From positions 62,001-126,000 of the forward strand of contig NZ_JANQJQ010000047.1 in assembly GCF_028281565.1 (NCBI RefSeq): a DNA stretch of 64,000 bases. The letters are read 5' to 3'. How positions within the stretch are numbered: the stretch's first letter is position 1; each line of letters starts with the position of its first letter. Of this stretch, positions 17,649-27,104 are shown one piece after another. The stretch comes from Seonamhaeicola sp. Lineage in GTDB: Bacteria; Bacteroidota; Bacteroidia; Flavobacteriales; Flavobacteriaceae. Made by a program: the position numbers and the translations under genes. Below the pieces are notes generated by a model. It saw only the letters and a program-made list of their open reading frames with translations, had not been told where the DNA came from and made no database searches.

Positions 17649-18868
17649 AAAGCACAAAACTTTCTATAGAAAATAAAGCGGGCCACAAATTACAAGCATA
17701 TTTGGAGCTACCTGCAAATCAGAAACCTAATCATTTTGCGGTTTTCGCACATTGCTTTACTTGTTCAAGTACATTAAGTGCGGTAAAGAATATTAGTAGA
17801 GCTTTAACCAATCATGGGTTTGGTGTACTTCGCTTTGATTTTACGGGATTGGGCAGGAGTGAAGGAGCGTTTGCGGATAGTCATTTTTCTGCCAATGTTC
17901 AGGATTTAATTTCGGTAAGCAAGTTTATGGAAAGGAATTACGAGGCACCGGCTCTTTTTGTAGGCCATTCCCTTGGTGGTGCGGCCGTGTTGGCAGCTGC
18001 AAATCAATTAGACCATGTTAAGGCTGTGGCAACCATCGGAGCGCCGGCAACGGTCAGCCATGTTAAGCACCTGTTTTCACATGATATCGATAGCGTAAAG
18101 GACAATGAATTGACCCAAGTCAATATTGGCGGGCGTCCATTTAAAGTAAATCCGGAATTTATAGCAGACTTTGATAAAACCGATTTGCCGGCCCTTGTTA
18201 AAAAATTAAGGAAGCCCTTACTGATTATGCATTCACCCGTAGATACCATAGTAGGGATAAAAAATGCGGAACAACTATATCACAATGCGCATCATCCCAA
18301 GAGTTTTGTAACACTTGATAATGCAGACCACTTGCTGTCGGATTCAAACGATAGTAATTATGTTGGCAATGTTATTGGTACCTGGGTGCAACGTTATTTT
18401 AAACCGCAGGAGAACAAGATGCTAGAGATTAATGGTGAACAACTGGTGGGCCATTTAAATATAAAGGAAGATAATTTTACTACGTCCATTCAAACCAAAA
18501 ACCATAGTATGATTGCTGATGAACCGATAAGTGTTGGAGGAGATGATTTTGGTCCTTCGCCTTATGAGTATCTGAATGCCGGTTTGGTGGCATGTACGGC
18601 TATGACTTTAAAACTGTATGCCCAAAGGAAACAATGGGATTTACAGGAAGTTTTTGTCTATGTTACCCACTCCAGAAAACATAGTGATGACCTGGGGCTT
18701 GTGGTTGACGCACCAAAGTATTTAGATCATATAAGTAAAAAGCTCAGGTTTGTGGGTGATTTAGATGAGCAACAAAAGAAACGGTTAAGTGAAATAGCTT
18801 CCCGGTGCCCGGTGCACAAAACTTTAGCAAGTGAAGTGGTTTTTCAAACGGAGGTATTACAAGATTAA
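17645..18868 (+). CDS. Alpha/beta hydrolase fused to an OsmC-type peroxidase domain
   Basis: 407 residues. Residues about 1-255 are an alpha/beta hydrolase (oxyanion region FAHCFTCSS, nucleophile elbow GHSLGG near 103, catalytic Asp and His near HSPVDTI and NADHLL). Residues about 260-405 are an OsmC/Ohr-type domain ([20 protein letters not shown] with the first Cys, and RCPVHKTL with the second). This fusion is known in Bacteroidota and other phyla. OsmC proteins reduce organic hydroperoxides; the hydrolase may release or trim a substrate. Start overlaps the previous stop (ATGA). It closes the msr/thiol operon. Confidence 0.88.
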   Translation: MKSTKLSIENKAGHKLQAYLELPANQKPNHFAVFAHCFTCSSTLSAVKNISRALTNHGFGVLRFDFTGLGRSEGAFADSHFSANVQDLISVSKFMERNYEAPALFVGHSLGGAAVLAAANQLDHVKAVATIGAPATVSHVKHLFSHDIDSVKDNELTQVNIGGRPFKVNPEFIADFDKTDLPALVKKLRKPLLIMHSPVDTIVGIKNAEQLYHNAHHPKSFVTLDNADHLLSDSNDSNYVGNVIGTWVQRYFKPQENKMLEINGEQLVGHLNIKEDNFTTSIQTKNHSMIADEPISVGGDDFGPSPYEYLNAGLVACTAMTLKLYAQRKQWDLQEVFVYVTHSRKHSDDLGLVVDAPKYLDHISKKLRFVGDLDEQQKKRLSEIASRCPVHKTLASEVVFQTEVLQD

Positions 18869-18906
18869 ATTGATTATATTTATATTTAAGAATTAATCCA
18901 GCCAAA

Positions 18907-21900
18907 ATGAAAATTCGTTTAAGAACGGCCTTAGTTTTTACAGGCGTTGTACTTTTAAATGCCTGTGCCACTTACCAACCTCAGTATAAAGGTGAGGTTA
19001 TATCAGGAAGTTTTCAGGAAGAAGCTATTGTGCATTCCTTTTACCTAATTGGTGATGGTGGTAACTCTCCTATCGGAACCAAATCGGATGCCTTACAGGC
19101 TTTTGAAAAAGACTTGCAAAACGCTTCAAAACAAAGTACTACTTTATTTTTAGGAGATAATATTTATCCGAAGGGATTGCCTTCTAAAGGAGAAGAAAGC
19201 AGGGCTTTTGCAGAGCATCAACTCAATGTACAGACAGATGTTGTCAAAGATTTTAAAGGAGATGCTATTTTTATTCCCGGAAACCATGACTGGTATAGCA
19301 ACGGATTAAAAGGGCTCAAACGACAAGAGAAATATGTTGAAGATAAATTAGGAAAAAATACTTTTTTACCGGAAAATGGCTGTCCGTTGGAAAAAGTTAA
19401 GATCTCTGATGAGATTGTTTTGCTGATTATTGATTCCGAATGGTATTTAACCAATTGGGATAAACACCCGACCATTAATGATGATTGTGATATCAAGACG
19501 CGGACTAAGTTCTTTGATGAACTGGAAGGTGAGATAAAAAAGGCCAGGGGGAAAACTACTATTGTAGCAGTACACCATCCCATGTTTACAAATGGCTCCC
19601 ATGGGGGACAGTATTCTTTTGGAAGTCATATGAGTCCGCTTCCCGTATTAGGAACCCTGAAAAATATTATTAGAGAAGCTGGTGGTGTTACTACGGTCGA
19701 CATTGAAAACAGTCGATATAATGACTTTAGAAAACGTATTATAACGCTCGCTCAGGAAAACGATAAAACCATTTTTGTATCGGGGCACGATCATAATTTG
19801 CAGTACATTGTTCAGGATAATCTACCGCAAATTATCAGTGGTTCGGGATCCAAAACCAACCCAACAAGAAATGTTGGTGGTGGACTGTTTTCCTATGGAA
19901 CTCCGGGATATGCGCGTTTAGATATTTTAAAAGACGGATCGTCTTATGTACGGTTTTATTCAGCTGAGGATAACAAAATCGTTTATCAAACCCAGGTACT
20001 TCCAAAAGATAAAATACATCAGGGAACCAATTATCCAAAAGTATTTCCGAAAGAAAAGACAGCTTCTATTTATACGGTAGAAGAAACTACCAAAGGCAGA
20101 CTTTATAAAACTTTTTGGGGAGACCGCTATCGTGAAGATTTCAGTACGCCGGTGAAAGCACCAACGGTAAATTTAGATACCTTGTTTGGTGGCTTAACCC
20201 CTGTTAGAAAAGGTGGCGGGCATCAGTCCAAATCCTTGCGATTAGAAGATAAAGACGGTAGAGAGTATGTCATGCGGGCACTCAGAAAAAACGCGGTGCA
20301 ATATTTACAGGCCGTGGCGTTTAAAGATCAATACATTGAAGGCCAGTTTGATGAAACTTATACCGAAGGGTTGCTGCTTGATGTGTTCACAGGATCGCAT
20401 CCGTATGCACCGTTTACCATTGCAACCTTATCCGATGCAGTAGGCGTATTTCATACCAATCCGGTCATGTATTATGTGCCAAAACAAAATGCTTTAAAAC
20501 AGTTCAATGAGGAGTTTGGAAATGAACTGTACATGATAGAAGAACGAGCGGCCGACGGACACGGTGATAAAAAGAGTTTCGGTTTTTCAGATAAGTTGAT
20601 CAGTACAGACGATTTACTGAAGCAATTGCACAAAGACGAGGATATTGTTTTAGACGAACGTGCTTATATCCGAGCCCGTTTGTTCGATATGCTGATCGGT
20701 GATTGGGACAGGCACGAGGATCAATGGCGTTGGGCAAAGTTTAAGGAAAAAGGTAAAACGGTTTATCGTCCCATGCCTCGTGATAGAGACCAGGCTTTTT
20801 CTATTATGGCGGATGGTGCATTACTCGGATTTGGAACCACCGTGGTTCCGGCACTTCGTTTAATGCAATCCTATGACGAGGAACTGAATAGTCCTAAGTG
20901 GTTTAATTTAGAACCCTATCCTTTAGATATGGCTTTGATCAATGTATCCGATAAACCTGTTTGGGATGAAGAGGTAAACCATATCGTAGCTAATTTAACG
21001 GATGACGTTATTGATAAAGCATTCACTCATTTTCCGCCAGAGGTCAATCAAAATACCATCCAAACCATTAAACAAAAACTTATTGGCAGGCGAGCCAATT
21101 TGCAGCAAATATCAGATAGCTATTATTATCATATTAATAAGTTCGCAGTTATCAAAGGAACTAATAAAGATGATTGGTTTGATATAGAGCGATTGCCTAA
21201 CGGAAAAACAAAAGTAACCGCCTATAGGATTAAAGGAGGGGAAAAAGCAGATGTGTTCCATGAGCGTACTTATAATAATGAACATACCAGGGAAATTTGG
21301 GTGTATGGATTAGATGATGACGATGTGTTCAGGGTTTTTGGAACCGGAGACAACCACATCAAAGTAAGGCTTGTAGGTGGTCAGAATAACGATACCTATA
21401 CTATGGAGAACAAAACCGGGGTAAAGGTTTATGACCATAGATCGAAACCCAATACCTTTACTACTGAAGGTGTCAATAAAAAGTTAACAGACGACTACGA
21501 AACCAATGTTTATGATCATAAAAAACTAAAGAACAGTTCCAATCAATTGATCCCGTCTATTGGGGCCAATCCGGATGACGGGCTTAAAATAGGCTTTGTG
21601 GATACCTTTACCAATTATGGTTTTGAACGTAATCCGTTTAGTTCACAGCATACCATTTCAGGAGCTTATTACTTCGCAACCAATGGTTTTGAATTGGGGT
21701 ATAGAGCAGAGTTTGCCAACGTCATGGGGACATGGAATTTAGCTTTTGATGCACAATTTACAAGTCCTAATTACGCGGTTAACTTTTTTGGATTTGGAAA
21801 CAGTACCCCAAATCCCGAAGCAGATGAAGATGATGGTTTAGATGTGGATTTAGACTATAACCGGGTAAAGATCAGAACCTTTAAAGTGTCGCCGGCTTTG

Positions 21901-22614
21901 GTTTGGAGAGGTGAATTGGGAGCCAGTTTTTCTATAGGCGTGTCTTATGAAAGTAATGAGGTAGACAGGACTTCAGGACGGTTTGTAGTTATGCCTGATG
22001 TATTACCGGTTTCGGTGTTTGACAAACAGGATTTTTACGGAGTCAGTGCAAAATATGAATATGCCAATACCGATAATGCGGCTTTCCCGACTATGGGTAT
22101 GCATTTGGCATTAGAGGCCGGCTATAAAAACAATGTAAGTACCTCCAAAGGCTTTGGATATTTGATCCCTGAGTTGAGTTTGGATTATAAACTGACCCCC
22201 AGCGGTCAATTGGTGTTCGCAACCAAATCCAGGGGCCATTTTAATTTTGGCGATGATTTTGAATTTTACCAGGCTGCCAGTATAGGCGCCAGGAATGGAT
22301 TGCGGGGTTACAGGCATGAACGCTTTACCGGAAAGACTGCCTTTATACAGACGACAGACCTGCGCTTGAACCTGCGTAAGGTTAAAACCGGATTATTACC
22401 GCTAAATATTGGTATATATGGTGGTTTCGACCTGGGCAAAGTTTGGGTGGATGACGATCTGGTTTCAGTAGCCGGTTATAATTCGGATGATTGGAACACC
22501 TCCATTGGCGGTGGTATTTTTGCCAATTTAGCAGAAATGAGTACACTGAACATTTCAGCTTTTAATAGTGATGACGGCTTGCGTTTGGCCTTTAGACTGG
22601 GCTTTGGGTTTTGA
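18907..22614 (+). CDS. Large outer-membrane protein: metallophosphoesterase, kinase-like middle, Omp85/D15-type barrel
   Basis: 1235 residues; a signal with lipobox NACATYQ (about residue 19) points to a lipoprotein or secreted protein. N-terminal calcineurin-type phosphoesterase: GDGGNSP, LGDNIYPKG, PGNHDW, VAVHHPMF, SGHDHNLQ. A middle domain (about residues 430-720) has YVMRALRKNAVQY, then IGDWDRHEDQWRW and PRDRDQAF, which resemble the ATP/metal motifs of CotH/FAM20-type kinases (inference). The last ~330 residues are beta-rich and carry GLRGYRHERFTGK, like the RGF loop of Omp85/D15 barrels. So it seems to place an extracytoplasmic enzyme next to an outer-membrane barrel. Function is not established. 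Next gene is thioredoxin 287 nt away. Confidence 0.7.
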   Translation: MKIRLRTALVFTGVVLLNACATYQPQYKGEVISGSFQEEAIVHSFYLIGDGGNSPIGTKSDALQAFEKDLQNASKQSTTLFLGDNIYPKGLPSKGEESRAFAEHQLNVQTDVVKDFKGDAIFIPGNHDWYSNGLKGLKRQEKYVEDKLGKNTFLPENGCPLEKVKISDEIVLLIIDSEWYLTNWDKHPTINDDCDIKTRTKFFDELEGEIKKARGKTTIVAVHHPMFTNGSHGGQYSFGSHMSPLPVLGTLKNIIREAGGVTTVDIENSRYNDFRKRIITLAQENDKTIFVSGHDHNLQYIVQDNLPQIISGSGSKTNPTRNVGGGLFSYGTPGYARLDILKDGSSYVRFYSAEDNKIVYQTQVLPKDKIHQGTNYPKVFPKEKTASIYTVEETTKGRLYKTFWGDRYREDFSTPVKAPTVNLDTLFGGLTPVRKGGGHQSKSLRLEDKDGREYVMRALRKNAVQYLQAVAFKDQYIEGQFDETYTEGLLLDVFTGSHPYAPFTIATLSDAVGVFHTNPVMYYVPKQNALKQFNEEFGNELYMIEERAADGHGDKKSFGFSDKLISTDDLLKQLHKDEDIVLDERAYIRARLFDMLIGDWDRHEDQWRWAKFKEKGKTVYRPMPRDRDQAFSIMADGALLGFGTTVVPALRLMQSYDEELNSPKWFNLEPYPLDMALINVSDKPVWDEEVNHIVANLTDDVIDKAFTHFPPEVNQNTIQTIKQKLIGRRANLQQISDSYYYHINKFAVIKGTNKDDWFDIERLPNGKTKVTAYRIKGGEKADVFHERTYNNEHTREIWVYGLDDDDVFRVFGTGDNHIKVRLVGGQNNDTYTMENKTGVKVYDHRSKPNTFTTEGVNKKLTDDYETNVYDHKKLKNSSNQLIPSIGANPDDGLKIGFVDTFTNYGFERNPFSSQHTISGAYYFATNGFELGYRAEFANVMGTWNLAFDAQFTSPNYAVNFFGFGNSTPNPEADEDDGLDVDLDYNRVKIRTFKVSPALVWRGELGASFSIGVSYESNEVDRTSGRFVVMPDVLPVSVFDKQDFYGVSAKYEYANTDNAAFPTMGMHLALEAGYKNNVSTSKGFGYLIPELSLDYKLTPSGQLVFATKSRGHFNFGDDFEFYQAASIGARNGLRGYRHERFTGKTAFIQTTDLRLNLRKVKTGLLPLNIGIYGGFDLGKVWVDDDLVSVAGYNSDDWNTSIGGGIFANLAEMSTLNISAFNSDDGLRLAFRLGFGF

Positions 22615-22690
22615 TACTCATATGTACACCCGGAGCATTTCGATAAGCCGTGTTAATTGGAAAGCCTTAAAAATAGATCCGTTTTTAACG

Positions 22691-22712
22691 CTCCTCTTAA
22701 ATTTAAGAGGAG
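22691..22712. repeat. 22-bp perfect palindrome
   Basis: CTCCTCTTAAATTTAAGAGG followed by AG is a perfect palindrome in the 287-nt spacer between the phosphoesterase and thioredoxin genes. The same spacer has further repeat-like sequence (inverted CCTCCCTTT / AAAGGGAGG at about 22810-22832). Apart from these dispersed repeats nothing else is seen there. Confidence 0.7.
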
Positions 22713-22901
22713 AATGAATTTCAGTTTCCAAATTAAACTGGAAGAAAGAGGAGTTTTTATCTTTTTCTTGCTCTGTCTAACCCTCCGGATCCCGATTATC
22801 ATCGGAATCCACCTCCCTTTACAAAAGGGAGGAGCCCTTACCTCTAATTCTGTAATTATATCGGCTATTTCCCGTCTATTAGGTTGTAAAATATAGAATA
22901 A

Positions 22902-23213
22902 ATGAAAAGCAGTTTCAAAGACATCATAAATTCGAATAACATAGTACTTGTAGATTTTTTTGCTACCTGGTGCGGCCCTTGTCAGGCGCTTATGCCCATT
23001 TTAAAAGAGGTGAAAGATGAACTGGGAGATGCAGTTAAAATCGTTAAGATCGACATTGATAAAAACCATGAGTTGGCAGTAAAATATCAGGTGCGAAGTG
23101 TACCCACCATGACCTTATTTGTAGACGGGGTTCCAAAATGGCGACAATCCGGTGTGTTACAAAAGAAGGACATTCTGCATGTCATAGAGGTGCATGGCGG
23201 TCTTACGGTTTAG
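22902..23213 (+). CDS. Thioredoxin
   Basis: 103 residues; cytoplasmic thioredoxin with the WCGPC active site (about residues 25-29), the VKIDIDKN strand and the cis-Pro loop SVPTMTLF. Length and motifs are those of a plain thioredoxin. It can supply electrons to the Msr enzymes nearby, though it is not in their operon. Its 3' end overlaps the convergent propeller-like lipoprotein gene by 11 nt. Confidence 0.92.
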   Translation: MKSSFKDIINSNNIVLVDFFATWCGPCQALMPILKEVKDELGDAVKIVKIDIDKNHELAVKYQVRSVPTMTLFVDGVPKWRQSGVLQKKDILHVIEVHGGLTV

Positions 23214-24054
23214 GAATTTCAATCTTATACAAATTCCCACCCTGTCCATGCGCTTTCTCATCAGTGATGAGTAATGTATTATTATCTTTAAAACAAACCC
23301 CTTCTTTTTGAGAGATATAGTCGAAAGGGATTTCTGTTACGGTACCATTAAAGAAATCATCGCCATCAAAATTGCTAAATACCCAGGCAGCTTTGGGTGT
23401 TAGCAACACCACTTTTTTACCGTTGTCACTTATATCAGCCGAAGTGATCCAGCAGTGCGCGTCATCACAGGTACTGAAAGAACCAACAAATGTTGCTACA
23501 TGTTTGCCCTTTTTAGCAGGTAATTTATAAAGGTTGGTTTTACCGAAATCACCTTTTACGCGGCTTTTTGTAAACAAATAAAGGCTATCGTTAAAATGAA
23601 AAAACGCTTCGCAATCAAAGTACATGTTTTTCTTTTTTGGCGGAAATTTGTGTTGATCTTCAAACTTAAAAGAAATAGGTTCAATACCAATTTTGGTATC
23701 TAGTTCTAAGGAGTCTTTGCTAACCTTCAGGATGGCCAAATTGTCTCTTTTGTTGGCGTTACTACCAAAATCACCAATATAAAGATTGCCTTCAGCGTCA
23801 GAGGTCAGATCTTCCCAGTCGCGGTTTTTGGCGTTTATTTTTACTTCTTTAATGATTTTACCTTTCTGGTCCAGAGCATATAAACGGGGTTTGTTACCGC
23901 TATCATTTAGCGTCCAGATCAGATCAGTGTGGATGGTTGTTTCCGTTCCCGAAACTTCGTTTAAAGTGTTGGGGAGGTCAGCAAGTACCGTTAAGTTTCC
24001 TGTCTGACAGGATACGGATAATACCACCAGAAAAACGAAGCTAAGTTTAAACAT
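23203..24054 (-). CDS. Lipoprotein, probable beta-propeller, function unknown
   Basis: 283 residues from the ATG at 24054, chosen because it gives a normal lipoprotein signal (MFKLSFVFLVVLSVSCQTG); a longer reading to 24159 adds 35 residues without signal character. The body is a chain of repeated beta motifs (LIWTLNDSGN, NRDWEDLTSD, GNLYIGDFGSN, KEGVCFKDNNTLLITDE) typical of NHL/SdiA-regulated-like propellers. No enzyme motif is recognised. Convergent with thioredoxin. Confidence 0.6.
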   Translation of the reverse strand: MFKLSFVFLVVLSVSCQTGNLTVLADLPNTLNEVSGTETTIHTDLIWTLNDSGNKPRLYALDQKGKIIKEVKINAKNRDWEDLTSDAEGNLYIGDFGSNANKRDNLAILKVSKDSLELDTKIGIEPISFKFEDQHKFPPKKKNMYFDCEAFFHFNDSLYLFTKSRVKGDFGKTNLYKLPAKKGKHVATFVGSFSTCDDAHCWITSADISDNGKKVVLLTPKAAWVFSNFDGDDFFNGTVTEIPFDYISQKEGVCFKDNNTLLITDEKAHGQGGNLYKIEIPKP

Positions 24055-24141
24055 ATAGCAGATTTTTAATGTTAAAAGTACATGAATTTTGTATTTTTTG
24101 GGACAAAATTTTGTTTTCATTGATGAAAATATTTTGAGTCT

Positions 24142-24180
24142 GAGTGTCCCCTCTACCAAGAGGGGAGTGAGGGGTGTGTT
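24142..24180. repeat. 39-bp dispersed repeat (CCCCTCT...AGAGGGG type), copy 1
   Basis: GAGTGTCCCCTCT, a short loop, AGAGGGGAGT and a GGGGTGTGTT end. Two nearly identical copies are at 30087-30125 and 30571-30609. This copy ends 26 nt before the DUF1697 gene. The arms CCCCTCT/AGAGGGG form a hairpin. Confidence 0.85.
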
Positions 24181-24205
24181 AAACTAAAAAGCTGAAATAG
24201 AACAA

Positions 24206-24739
24206 ATGAATACTTATATAGCACTTTTAAGAGGCATTAATGTTAGCGGACAAAAGAAGATCCCTATGGCGGAATTGCGTGAATTGCTGGCTAAATCAGG
24301 TTTTAAAAAGGTGCAAACCTATATTCAAAGCGGCAATGTGGTCTTTCAATCTTCTGAAACTGATAAAGGCGCCTTAGCCTTAAAAATGCATAGCGCCATC
24401 AAATCACATTTTGGATTTGAGGTGCCCGTGTTGGTATTGACGCCTAAGGATCTAAAGCAAATATTCGGGGATTGTCCGTTTCCGCAGGAGAAAAAAGAAA
24501 ACAGCTATTTTACCATGCTGTATACCACACCGGATAAAGGCCTGGTTGAAGAAGCTTCAAAGAAAACATACCCGAACGAGGAGTTTGTCATCACTCCTAA
24601 ATGCATCTATTTTTATTGTGACATAGGCTATGGTAAAGCTAAATTCTGCAACAATTTCTTTGAGCGAAAATTAAAAACCACGGCAACAGCCAGAAATTAT
24701 AAAACCATGGTAAAGCTTGTGGAGATGTCTAAGACTTGA
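24206..24739 (+). CDS. DUF1697 family protein
   Basis: 177 residues, cytoplasmic. MNTYIALLRGINVSGQKKI and the YIQSGNVVF motif are characteristic of DUF1697, as is the C-terminal RNYKTMVKL. The family has a ferredoxin-like fold and no firmly known function. The upstream spacer has the 39-bp dispersed repeat. It is convergent with the next gene, which ends at the adjacent base. Confidence 0.85.
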   Translation: MNTYIALLRGINVSGQKKIPMAELRELLAKSGFKKVQTYIQSGNVVFQSSETDKGALALKMHSAIKSHFGFEVPVLVLTPKDLKQIFGDCPFPQEKKENSYFTMLYTTPDKGLVEEASKKTYPNEEFVITPKCIYFYCDIGYGKAKFCNNFFERKLKTTATARNYKTMVKLVEMSKT

Positions 24740-25348
24740 TCAGTTCAACCAATAACCAATAGCTAACTGAAATAAAACTATGGACGTCCCTTCTGTATCT
24801 CCTGCATTATTTTTAATAATGTCTGAAGGCGTATAGTTAAATCTAAATTGACCTACCCAATTGTTATCTATAGCATAACTGGCTCCTGCTGTTAAACCAA
24901 AAGTCAATGTTTTTACCCTGTTTGTTTTTGCTAAGTCATTTCCACTTGAAGAGGTTTTTTGACGCTCATCTACCAGGAAAGAAAACTTAGGACCTGCTTC
25001 AAAGCTAAAATTATCAACACTGTAAACTGTTGCCAAAACAGGAATACTGAGAAACGTCATACGGTGTGATGTAGAACCGCTTCTTGTTTCACCTACTCTT
25101 GAGATTTGCGGCTCAGCTTGAATTTTAAAGTCCAAAGCTGTAGGAATCTCAATAATACTGCCTATATGAAAATCTGTAAGATAACCACCTCCCGGAGCAT
25201 CTATACCGGCTCTGGTTGAATAGTTAAGCCCTCCTTTAATAGCAAAATGCCAATTATTAGGGGATGAATCCGTACTTGTTTTGTCATCTTGTGCATGTGA
25301 CGTGTAAATTAGAGCTAGCATAAGTAGGGTTAAAATTACTCTTTTCAT
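24740..25348 (-). CDS. Outer-membrane beta-barrel protein
   Basis: 202 residues with signal peptide MKRVILTLLMLALIYTSHAQ. The mature part has alternating hydrophobic strands, a GGLNYSTR start, and a C-terminal strand ending in Tyr-Trp-Leu-Asn, like the small 8-stranded OMP_b-brl family common in Bacteroidota. Function unknown. It is divergent from mvaD with about 95 nt between start codons. Confidence 0.75.
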   Translation of the reverse strand: MKRVILTLLMLALIYTSHAQDDKTSTDSSPNNWHFAIKGGLNYSTRAGIDAPGGGYLTDFHIGSIIEIPTALDFKIQAEPQISRVGETRSGSTSHRMTFLSIPVLATVYSVDNFSFEAGPKFSFLVDERQKTSSSGNDLAKTNRVKTLTFGLTAGASYAIDNNWVGQFRFNYTPSDIIKNNAGDTEGTSIVLFQLAIGYWLN

Positions 25349-25417
25349 TTTTTGAAGTGTTAATTAGATTATACTTGAAAGTTTTACACTACAAGATACA
25401 AAATTTGGTGAAATTAG

Positions 25418-25425
25418 TATCTTTG
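25418..25425 (+). promoter_or_regulatory. Bacteroidota -7 box upstream of mvaD
   Basis: TATCTTTG fits TAnnTTTG exactly and lies 18 nt before the mvaD ATG at 25444. The -33 region is not clear. Confidence 0.5.
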
Positions 25426-25443
25426 CCTCTCCAAAACAGTTAC

Positions 25444-26547
25444 ATGACAGAAACAGATTTTGTCCTTGACCAATATTCCCAAATAGACAGTGGGAGTCAT
25501 ACCTGGTCTTCACCTAGCAACATAGCCTTAGTAAAATATTGGGGAAAAAAGGACAATCAGATTCCTGCCAACTCATCCATAAGTTTTACGCTTGATAACT
25601 GTAAAACGGTCACGACGCTGCGGTACTCAAAAAAAGACCATGCAGATGACTTTTCGTTTGAGGTGTTTTTAGATGGCGATAAAAAAGATAGTTTCAAACC
25701 AAAAATTGAAACGTTCTTTAAACGTATTGAAGCCTATGTGCCTTTTTTAAGGGATTATCATTTTGTGATTGAAACGGCTAATACGTTTCCGCACAGTTCC
25801 GGGATAGCCTCATCTGCCTCAGGAATGAGTGCTTTGGCCTTATGTTTAATGAGTATTGAGAAGGAATTAATTGGTGCCAATGTCATTCTGAGCGAAGCCG
25901 AAGAATCTTATTTCATTAAAAAAGCCTCCTTTTTAGCCCGCTTGGGATCTGGTAGTGCCTGCCGTAGTATAGAAGGAGATTTGGTAGTTTGGGGCGAACA
26001 TCAGGATATACAAGGAAGTTCGGATTTATTTGGAGTTAAGTATCCTTTTGAAGTGCATAAAAATTTCAAGAATTATCAGGATACTATTTTATTGGTTGAC
26101 AAAGGCGAAAAACAAGTAAGCAGTACGGTGGGACATGGTTTGATGCATAACCACCCGTTTGCTGAAGAGCGTTTTAAACAGGCACATGACAACCTTTCAA
26201 CCCTAATAAACGTATTTAAGGCAGGCGATTTGGATACATTTATTAGTATTGTTGAAAGTGAAGCGCTAACCCTGCATGCCATGATGATGGCCAGTATGCC
26301 GTATTTTATTTTAATGAAACCAAATACTTTGGAGATCATCAATAAAATTTGGGTGTTCAGGCAGGAGACAGGCTCCAAAGTATGCTTTACACTGGATGCC
26401 GGGGCCAATGTACATGTGCTGTATCCGGAGGCTGAATGTGAACAAGTCTGTGAATTCATTAAAAATGAATTAGTTGCACATTGTCAAAATGGACAGTATA
26501 TTTGTGACCAAATTGGCTTTGGTGCACGGTTAATGAAGAATGAATAG
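25444..26547 (+). CDS. mvaD: Diphosphomevalonate decarboxylase
   Basis: 367 residues from ATG at 25444; a longer reading to 25357 would cross the -7 box. It has the start WSSPSNIALVKYWGK, the GHMP ATP loop FPHSSGIASSASGMSAL and RLGSGSACRS. It makes isopentenyl diphosphate from mevalonate diphosphate by ATP-dependent decarboxylation. Odd: residues about 146-155 (NVILSEAEES) are encoded by 25881-25908, a copy of a dispersed repeat also found in the glycosyltransferase at 32369; this stretch lies between helices and does not break the frame. Followed by a mobile-looking gene and then mvk. Confidence 0.92.
   Translation: MTETDFVLDQYSQIDSGSHTWSSPSNIALVKYWGKKDNQIPANSSISFTLDNCKTVTTLRYSKKDHADDFSFEVFLDGDKKDSFKPKIETFFKRIEAYVPFLRDYHFVIETANTFPHSSGIASSASGMSALALCLMSIEKELIGANVILSEAEESYFIKKASFLARLGSGSACRSIEGDLVVWGEHQDIQGSSDLFGVKYPFEVHKNFKNYQDTILLVDKGEKQVSSTVGHGLMHNHPFAEERFKQAHDNLSTLINVFKAGDLDTFISIVESEALTLHAMMMASMPYFILMKPNTLEIINKIWVFRQETGSKVCFTLDAGANVHVLYPEAECEQVCEFIKNELVAHCQNGQYICDQIGFGARLMKNE
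25881..25908. repeat. 28-bp dispersed repeat inside mvaD
   Basis: TGTCATTCTGAGCG, 5 variable bases, GAAGAATCT. The same unit occurs at 32921-32948 and 33176-33203 in the glycosyltransferase gene, differing only around the middle. Here it is read in frame as NVILSEAEES. Confidence 0.75.
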
Positions 26548-26565
26548 TTAATAATGAAGAATTAA
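26543..26565. repeat. Left inverted repeat flanking the four-helix-bundle gene
   Basis: A 23-bp A/T-rich sequence that is the inverted complement of 27105-27127 with 3 mismatches (20/23). It overlaps the mvaD stop codon. Confidence 0.6.
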
Positions 26566-26602
26566 ATGTAACTTACTTGAGTTTAACATTAATTCTGATT
26601 TT

Positions 26603-26950
26603 ATGAAACAAAATATCATCAAAGACAAAAGTTTTAAGTTTGCAGTAGACATTGTAAATCTATATAAGGAATTGGCATACGATAAAAAAGAGTTTGTCAT
26701 GTCAAAGCAATTATTGAAATCCGGGACGTCCATTGGAGCAAATGTTCGGGAAGCTGAATTTGCCCAGAGTAAAGCGGATTTTACCAACAAAATGTCTATA
26801 AGTTTGAAAGAAGCAAACGAAACGGATTATTGGTTGGATTTGTTAAGAGCAACGGATTTTATTGATGAAGACCAATTTCAAAAGTATAAACCAAAGTCTA
26901 ACGAAATGTTGAAGCTTTTAGTAAGTATTGTTAAATCGTCAAAACAGTAA
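26603..26950 (+). CDS. Four-helix-bundle protein (23S rRNA intervening-sequence type, free-standing)
   Basis: 115 residues, all helical. The pattern FKFAVDIVNLYKELA, QLLKSGTSIGANVREAEFA, FTNKMSISLKEANETDYWL is diagnostic of the four-helix-bundle/IVP family first seen in intervening sequences of 23S rRNA genes. Here it is a stand-alone gene between mvaD and mvk, flanked by 23-bp imperfect inverted repeats at 26543 and 27105. Such genes are scattered in Bacteroidota and look mobile; function is unknown. It probably interrupts an older mvaD-mvk operon. Confidence 0.88.
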   Translation: MKQNIIKDKSFKFAVDIVNLYKELAYDKKEFVMSKQLLKSGTSIGANVREAEFAQSKADFTNKMSISLKEANETDYWLDLLRATDFIDEDQFQKYKPKSNEMLKLLVSIVKSSKQ

Positions 26951-27104
26951 TTATTGATTATTCAATAAAGAATGATAAAAAAGCTTGCATTTTGTTTAAA
27001 TATTTTTTAATTTAGTTAAACAAAATAATTTATAAACCCAAATCAAGCCGGTGAAATGTTGAAAATTATTAATGAGTGTTACTGAAATCTCTAAATAGTA
27101 ATTA

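Noticed and set aside
22657-22896. 79-residue open frame before thioredoxin
   Set aside because: It translates palindromic repeats (22691-22712 and others), not a gene.
23203-24159. Longer start for the propeller-like lipoprotein
   Set aside because: The extra N-terminus destroys the lipoprotein signal and reaches into the 39-bp repeat region.
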